From Bacillota bacterium (GTDB taxonomy: Bacteria; Bacillota; DTU065): a DNA stretch of 10,709 bases. The notes under the pieces were generated by a model that worked only from the letters and a program-made list of their open reading frames with translations, was not told where the DNA came from and searched no databases. Where the stretch lies: positions 1 to 10,709 of the forward strand of contig DUTE01000089.1 of the NCBI GenBank assembly GCA_012842235.1, written 5' to 3'. Position numbers and translations under genes: made by a program. Positions 6,688 to 10,709 of the stretch are shown piece after piece (within the stretch, counting starts at the first letter, position 1; each line of letters starts with the position of its first letter).

Positions 6688-7947
6688 TTGTCTGAGCTTT
6701 TAATCTATGGAGGCAAACCCTTAATCGGTAGTGTTAAGGTATCTGGAGCTAAAAACTCTGTTCTTAAGCTGATGGCAGCTAGCCTTTTGACTAAAGAACC
6801 TTGTATCTTAAAAAATGTCCCAAACCTTATCGATGTACAAAAAATGCTTTCACTTTTAACTGATTTAGGTACTGAGGCTAAATGGATAGCACCAGGTAGT
6901 CTTTATCTTTGTACCCCAAACGGCCTAAACTATTACGGCTCTGAGAGGCTTATGCGAGAGATGAGAGCATCTATTCTTATCCTTGGACCACTACTTGCTC
7001 GTGCCAAAAAAGCCCATGTTTACTACCCAGGGGGATGTGCCATTGGGCCAAGACCGATAGATCTACACCTAAAAGCCTTAGAGGCCTTAGGTGCAAAAGT
7101 CGAGCAAGAGCAAGGTGGAGTGTTATTTTTGCAAGCCAATGGTGGCCTAAGAGGAAACCGCATCTATTTTGATTTCCCCTCAGTTGGTGCCACAGAAAAC
7201 CTGATGATGGCTGCGGTTTTTGCCAAAGGACGTACAACAATTGAAAACGCTGCTAAAGAACCAGAGATTGTTGAGTTGCAAAAATTTTTAAACAATCTCG
7301 GTGCCAATATTCATGGCGCAGGGACAGACACTATAGTCATCGAAGGTGTTAAGGAGTTAAAAGGTGCAGAGTATACTGTGGTCTCTGATAGGATTGAGGC
7401 AGGTACATTTCTTCTTGCAGGTGCAATTACCCAAGGAACAGTGAAAGTCTATGGGGCAAGAGCAGATCACAATGAAGCTCTTCTTTACAAACTTCAGGAA
7501 GCTGGTTGTAAGATAGATATTGGGCCAAGTTATGTTGAAGTGAAGGGCTCTAAACATATTGAGCCTCTCAGGATAAGAACTATGCCTTATCCAGGTTTTC
7601 CTACTGATCTACAGCCTTTAATAACAGCACTACTTACTCTTGCAGAAGGCACAAGCCTTGTAACAGAGACAGTTTTTCCTGATCGTTTTAAATATACCCA
7701 TGAACTTACAAGACTAGGTGCTAAGATCTGTATTGAAGGTGAATGTGCTATTGTAAAGGGTGTAGCAAAGCTAAAGGGTGCTAAGGTTGAAGCTTTCGAT
7801 CTTAGAGGTGGAGCTGCCTTAGTTATAGCTGCTTTAGCAGCTTCGGGTGAATCGAGAGTCTCTCAACTTGAGCATCTTGATCGAGGTTATGAAAAGTTCA
7901 GTGAAAAAATAGCCTCTCTAGGAGCTATTGTAGAGCGCCAAAACTAA
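6688..7947 (+). CDS. murA: UDP-N-acetylglucosamine 1-carboxyvinyltransferase
   Basis: MurA catalyses the first committed step of peptidoglycan synthesis, transferring enolpyruvate from PEP to UDP-GlcNAc in the cytoplasm. The 419 residues match the family. Key residues are K22 and N23 in VSGAKN, the catalytic C117 in GGCAIGPRPIDLHL, D307 in GFPTDLQP, and the C-terminal LEHLDRGYEKF segment. C117 predicts ordinary fosfomycin sensitivity of the enzyme, since the resistant Asp variant is absent. The start is TTG at 6688, chosen because it gives the standard N-terminus (LLIYGGKPLIGSVKVSGAKN) and follows AAGGTGA by 12 bases. Many Bacillota have two paralogues; this is the dcw-located copy. Confidence 0.97.
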   Translation: MSELLIYGGKPLIGSVKVSGAKNSVLKLMAASLLTKEPCILKNVPNLIDVQKMLSLLTDLGTEAKWIAPGSLYLCTPNGLNYYGSERLMREMRASILILGPLLARAKKAHVYYPGGCAIGPRPIDLHLKALEALGAKVEQEQGGVLFLQANGGLRGNRIYFDFPSVGATENLMMAAVFAKGRTTIENAAKEPEIVELQKFLNNLGANIHGAGTDTIVIEGVKELKGAEYTVVSDRIEAGTFLLAGAITQGTVKVYGARADHNEALLYKLQEAGCKIDIGPSYVEVKGSKHIEPLRIRTMPYPGFPTDLQPLITALLTLAEGTSLVTETVFPDRFKYTHELTRLGAKICIEGECAIVKGVAKLKGAKVEAFDLRGGAALVIAALAASGESRVSQLEHLDRGYEKFSEKIASLGAIVERQN

Positions 7948-8007
7948 ATATATGGTTAAGAAGGAATTTACTGATAATAGAAGAAATTAAGAACTCATGA
8001 GACGTTT

Positions 8008-8013
8008 GGAGGT
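8008..8013 (+). promoter_or_regulatory. Ribosome binding site for divIB
   Basis: GGAGGT lies 6 bases before ATG 8020. The 72-base gap before divIB also holds a 12-codon ORF (7952-7990) that I do not consider a gene. Confidence 0.7.
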
Positions 8014-8019
8014 CATTTT

Positions 8020-8667
8020 ATGGGCCAAAACAGACAGTACTTAATAGTTCTATTATTAGTTCTTTGCGTATTTGCCGTCTTGGTATGGCTTTTCCAAACC
8101 AAAGAGGTAATTATTATCGGTAATATACTGGCCAGCGAAGGCCGTATGCGCCGTGTAGTTGGCCAGCCAAACCTTTTGTGGGCTGACCTTAATCAGTTAG
8201 AAAAAGATGTTGCTAAAGATAAATTCATTAAAAGTGTTGCAATAGAAGTTAAATGGCCTTCAAAACTCATAGTTAAAGTGGACGAGCATAAGCCTATTGC
8301 TAATATTGATATCTCAGCAACGTTGCTACAGGTGGCTCTAAATGGTACAATTTTAACAGTAGGAGAAAAAAATCTACTGCCGACAATTAGAGGTTTACAA
8401 ACTTTTCCTTTTTTTCCAGGAAATCAAATACCTGAAGAATATCTTATCTATTTAGAACTTGTAGACGCCACTAGTGATTTAGGACTTGTAGAGATTAGAA
8501 ATACCTCCTCTGGCACTACACTAAAGATGAGAGATGATTCTGAGGTCTTTTTGGGCAAGGAAATTGAAAAACCACAACTTATTAGACAAAAGATTAAAGA
8601 GATTACCATGCGTGGCCAGCATAAATATATCGATCTCAGCCAAAAGGGATATGCAAGTGGCCGGTAA
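8020..8667 (+). CDS. divIB: Cell division protein DivIB/FtsQ
   Basis: DivIB/FtsQ is a bitopic membrane protein that joins FtsL and DivIC/FtsB in a complex that controls the septal synthases. The protein has a very short cytoplasmic tail (about 6 residues) and one transmembrane helix at about 7-26. An extracellular POTRA domain follows at about 28-95, containing [32 protein letters not shown], and a beta domain ending in [13 protein letters not shown]. At 215 residues it is shorter than Bacillus subtilis DivIB (about 263), mostly through the missing cytoplasmic part and a trimmed C-terminus. Family sequences are divergent, so the call rests on topology, the POTRA pattern and position between murA and ftsZ. 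ftsZ follows 17 bases later. Confidence 0.88.
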   Translation: MGQNRQYLIVLLLVLCVFAVLVWLFQTKEVIIIGNILASEGRMRRVVGQPNLLWADLNQLEKDVAKDKFIKSVAIEVKWPSKLIVKVDEHKPIANIDISATLLQVALNGTILTVGEKNLLPTIRGLQTFPFFPGNQIPEEYLIYLELVDATSDLGLVEIRNTSSGTTLKMRDDSEVFLGKEIEKPQLIRQKIKEITMRGQHKYIDLSQKGYASGR

Positions 8668-8671
8668 GGTC

Positions 8672-8678
8672 AGGAGGG
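8672..8678 (+). promoter_or_regulatory. Strong ribosome binding site for ftsZ
   Basis: AGGAGGG lies 6 bases before ATG 8685. It is among the best-placed ribosome binding sites in the window, fitting the high expression expected of FtsZ. Confidence 0.8.
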
Positions 8679-8684
8679 AAAAAA

Positions 8685-9749
8685 ATGTTGGAATTTGATC
8701 CTGAACAGTCACAAATTGGCAACATTAAGGTTGTTGGCGTTGGTGGCGGGGGAAGTAATGCGGTTAATAGAATGATTGAAGCTGAAGTAAGAGGTGTAGA
8801 ATTTATCGCCATGAATACTGACGCTCAAGCATTACTTCTATCAAAAGCTGAGACCAAACTACAGTTAGGTGAAAAGCTTACTCGTGGCCTAGGTGCTGGT
8901 TCAAATCCGGAGATAGGCAATAAGGCAGCAGAAGAAAATCGCGAAGATATCTTTACTGTTTTACAAGGTGCAGATATGGTCTTTATTGCTGCAGGAATGG
9001 GAGGCGGTACCGGTACAGGAGCCGCACCAATCGTTGCTGAAGTTGCTAAAGAAGCAGGAGCTCTTACAGTTGGTGTAGTGACCAAACCATTCTTCTTTGA
9101 AGGCAAAAAACGAATGGCACAAGCTGAAGAGGGCTTAGAGAAACTTAAAGACAAAGTAGATACATTAATTGTAATTCCCAATGATAAACTTTTAAGCATC
9201 GCTGAAAAGAACACCACTTTAATTGATGCCTTTAAGATCGCTGATGATGTTTTAAGACAAGGTGTACAAGGTATCTCTGATTTAATTGCTGTTCCTGGTG
9301 TTATTAATCTTGATTTTGCTGATGTAAAAACTATTATGTCTTCAGCAGGTACAGCTATAATGGGCATAGGTAATGCCTCAGGCGATGATAAGGCTACCTT
9401 AGCTGCTAAACAAGCAATCTCTTCGCCACTTCTTGAGACAAGCATTAAAGGGGCAAAAGGTATTCTTTTAAGTATCACAGGTTCACCTGATATAAAGATC
9501 TTAGAGATTACAGAAGCAGCTAAAGTTATCTCCGAATCAGCTGATCCTGATGCCAATATTATCTTTGGTGCAGTAATCGATAATAACCTAAATGATGAGG
9601 TTCATATAACTGTTATTGCCACTGGATTTGATGGTAAAGCAGAGAATGACAAAAACGAAGCAGCTCCTACAAAAGAGGAGATCAAACCGTTTTCAACAGG
9701 ACATGATATAGATATTCCTGTATTTTTAAGAAAACCAAAAAACAGTTAA
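8685..9749 (+). CDS. ftsZ: Cell division GTPase FtsZ
   Basis: FtsZ is the tubulin homologue that polymerises into the Z-ring and organises the divisome at the cytoplasmic membrane. The 354 residues show the N-terminal [17 protein letters not shown], the tubulin signature GGGTGTG (106-112), VTKPFFFEG, and the T7 synergy loop NLDFAD (N208, D210, D213). A short linker rich in E, K and N leads to the conserved C-terminal peptide [10 protein letters not shown]. That peptide is the docking site for membrane tethers such as FtsA and SepF. No ftsA is present upstream, where many bacteria have it. The gene is complete and unremarkable in sequence. Confidence 0.98.
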   Translation: MLEFDPEQSQIGNIKVVGVGGGGSNAVNRMIEAEVRGVEFIAMNTDAQALLLSKAETKLQLGEKLTRGLGAGSNPEIGNKAAEENREDIFTVLQGADMVFIAAGMGGGTGTGAAPIVAEVAKEAGALTVGVVTKPFFFEGKKRMAQAEEGLEKLKDKVDTLIVIPNDKLLSIAEKNTTLIDAFKIADDVLRQGVQGISDLIAVPGVINLDFADVKTIMSSAGTAIMGIGNASGDDKATLAAKQAISSPLLETSIKGAKGILLSITGSPDIKILEITEAAKVISESADPDANIIFGAVIDNNLNDEVHITVIATGFDGKAENDKNEAAPTKEEIKPFSTGHDIDIPVFLRKPKNS

Positions 9750-9767
9750 TCTAATGCAGGAAATTAT

Positions 9768-9804
9768 ACCTTCCCCAGTAATTATCTTATTATGAAGGGA
9801 AGGT
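9768..9804 (+). promoter_or_regulatory. Hairpin between ftsZ and spoIIGA, overlapping the spoIIGA ribosome binding site
   Basis: ACCTTCCC (9768-9775) is the exact reverse complement of GGGAAGGT (9797-9804), with a 21-base A+T-rich loop. The right arm contains most of AAGGTGG (9800-9806... read as 5'-GGAAGGTGG), which lies 6 bases before the preferred ATG 9813. There is no T run after it, so a terminator is unlikely. It could dampen spoIIGA translation when the long dcw transcript is made during growth; that role is inference. Confidence 0.6.
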
Positions 9805-9812
9805 GGCAAGGC

Positions 9813-10709
9813 ATGTCTTATGTAGTCTATGTGGATCTACTAGCAGCCTGCCTGGCAGCGGAGTTTTGGCGTGACTATCTTATTCTCTGGGCTGGAGGAG
9901 AGATAGCTAACAAACAACCGCGTCCCGGCGGGCTATTTTTAGGCGCAATTTTAGGAAGTCTCTATTATTTGGCTTTTTTGCTTGTCACCAAGGGCGATAT
10001 ACCGATATCAACTGGTTTTTTAGCTCTTTTATCGCTTCTTTTGCCAGCAATTATGGTGCTTTTGGCCTTTAAGCGGTGCGATCTTTCAGCGGTACTACCT
10101 ATGGTCTATTTGCTTGCGCTTTTAGCAGGTGGCATAGGCTATTGGCTTAGTTCTATGAATGTAGGAAGGCTCTGGGTTTTACTTGGTCCCCATATTGCTA
10201 TTTTAGTTGTTGCCGAAGTAGGTTGGGGTTTGTTACATGAAAGATTTTGGCAAAGTTTTGGTCAAGTAGGTCTAGTTATTGAAATTGGCTCTAAAAAACT
10301 TGCTCTTAGAGCATTAATCGATAGTGGCAATGAACTTGTAGAGCCAGTTAGTGGCAAAAGGGTAATTATTGTGGAAAAAAAAGCCCTCAAAGGGCTCTTG
10401 CCTGAGGGAATTATCAATTCATTAGAACATTTGAGTAATCTTGAAGACTTAAGCCTAAACGATTACGACCATTGGAGTAGGCGTCTAGTGCTTATTCCTT
10501 TTCGCTCAGTAGGCAAAGACAGCGGGGTGCTAACAGGTATTAGACCCGATTCTGTCTATCTTAAGCACAAAGGCCAACAGGTAAAGTTACCAGGTGTAAT
10601 TCTTGGTATAGAAAGAAATCCTTTAAGTATTAAAGGAGAATATCAAGCGCTGATTCATCCAGCTCTTCTAATGAGCACAAGCGGAGGTGAACAGCGTGAA
10701 CTGGCTTAA
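9813..10709 (+). CDS. spoIIGA: Sporulation sigma-E factor-processing peptidase SpoIIGA
   Basis: SpoIIGA is the membrane-embedded aspartic protease that cleaves pro-sigma-E in the mother cell after asymmetric septation. The 298 residues show five hydrophobic segments at about 3-27, 39-58, 67-85, 92-113 and 119-140, then a cytoplasmic protease domain. That domain carries the aspartic-protease-like motif ALIDSGNELVEPVSG with the putative catalytic D170. ATG 9813 is preferred over ATG 9792 because a ribosome binding site sits 6 bases upstream and the resulting N-terminus (SYVVYVDLL) matches the family. The 9792 ATG has no binding site. The stop is the last codon of the window. Its place after ftsZ and before a likely sigE start is typical of spore-forming Bacillota. 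Confidence 0.92.
   Translation: MSYVVYVDLLAACLAAEFWRDYLILWAGGEIANKQPRPGGLFLGAILGSLYYLAFLLVTKGDIPISTGFLALLSLLLPAIMVLLAFKRCDLSAVLPMVYLLALLAGGIGYWLSSMNVGRLWVLLGPHIAILVVAEVGWGLLHERFWQSFGQVGLVIEIGSKKLALRALIDSGNELVEPVSGKRVIIVEKKALKGLLPEGIINSLEHLSNLEDLSLNDYDHWSRRLVLIPFRSVGKDSGVLTGIRPDSVYLKHKGQQVKLPGVILGIERNPLSIKGEYQALIHPALLMSTSGGEQRELA
10696..10709 (+). CDS. Probable start of sigE (RNA polymerase sigma-E), cut by the window edge
   Basis: An excellent ribosome binding site, GGAGGTGA (10683-10690), lies 5 bases before GTG 10696. The GTG opens a frame reading M-N-W-L before the sequence ends. In spore-formers the gene after spoIIGA is sigE, encoding the pro-sigma factor that SpoIIGA processes, so that identity is inferred from position. 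The start overlaps the end of spoIIGA, implying coupled translation of protease and substrate. Only four full codons are visible, so the protein itself cannot be confirmed. Confidence 0.5.

Noticed and set aside
7952..7990. 12-codon ORF between murA and divIB, and a GATAAT hexamer at 7973-7978 as a possible -10 box
   Set aside because: The ORF has no ribosome binding site or recognisable feature. The hexamer has no -35 sequence at a suitable distance.
8825..9556. 243-codon open frame on the minus strand inside ftsZ
   Set aside because: It lies entirely opposite the highly conserved ftsZ, its translation is low-complexity (rich in S, A, P, I), and it resembles no family. It is a codon-usage shadow.
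9792..9812. Earlier ATG for spoIIGA at 9792
   Set aside because: No ribosome binding site precedes it, and it falls in the hairpin that contains the site for ATG 9813.
1..10709. CRISPR arrays, tRNA or rRNA genes, transposases, phage genes, toxin-antitoxin pairs
   Set aside because: No repeat-spacer pattern, cloverleaf, rRNA-like segment or mobile-element protein was seen on either strand; genes fill nearly the whole window.

Overview
This window is a stretch of the division and cell wall (dcw) cluster of an endospore-forming, low-G+C Bacillota, most likely class Clostridia. Three things point there. The gene order (PASTA-tailed penicillin-binding protein, murE, murF, mraY, ftsW, murG, murA, divIB, ftsZ) runs straight into the sporulation protease gene spoIIGA. 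A strong ribosome binding site (RBS) and GTG at the right edge look like the start of sigE. The base composition is A+T-rich, with strong AGGAGG-type ribosome binding sites. MurE carries the DNPR motif of meso-diaminopimelate-adding enzymes, so the wall is probably meso-DAP type. Every supported gene is on the + strand and spacing is tight, so the block probably forms one or a few operons.

Layout. Positions 1-98 are a perfect palindrome without a loop. Its left half copies, in reverse, the adjacent coding sequence, so it looks like a fold-back artefact at a contig end. Positions 48-518 encode the C-terminal tail of the PBP (end of the transpeptidase domain plus two PASTA repeats). murE (547-1974) overlaps murF (1955-3289) by 20 bases. 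A 112-base gap with small hairpins and a 15-codon ORF leads to mraY (3402-4364). A 36-base gap with a heptamer tandem repeat separates mraY from the SEDS polymerase ftsW (4401-5486), and murG follows (5507-6619). A 68-base gap with a long hairpin leads to murA (6688-7947). divIB/ftsQ (8020-8667), ftsZ (8685-9749) and spoIIGA (9813-10709) complete the window. No gene-free stretch exceeds 300 bases.

How the genes work together. MurA starts UDP-MurNAc synthesis. MurE and MurF add meso-DAP and D-Ala-D-Ala. MraY and MurG make lipid I and lipid II. FtsW and the PBP polymerise and cross-link it at the division site, which is organised by FtsZ and stabilised by DivIB. SpoIIGA is the membrane protease that activates pro-sigma-E after asymmetric division.

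The most noteworthy departures from the common layout are absences. murD is missing between mraY and ftsW, murC and murB are missing between murG and murA, and ftsA is missing before ftsZ. The first two missing-gene positions are exactly where the heptamer repeat and the long hairpin lie. I found no sign of an undescribed multi-gene system. The remaining points of interest are regulatory or structural details between genes.
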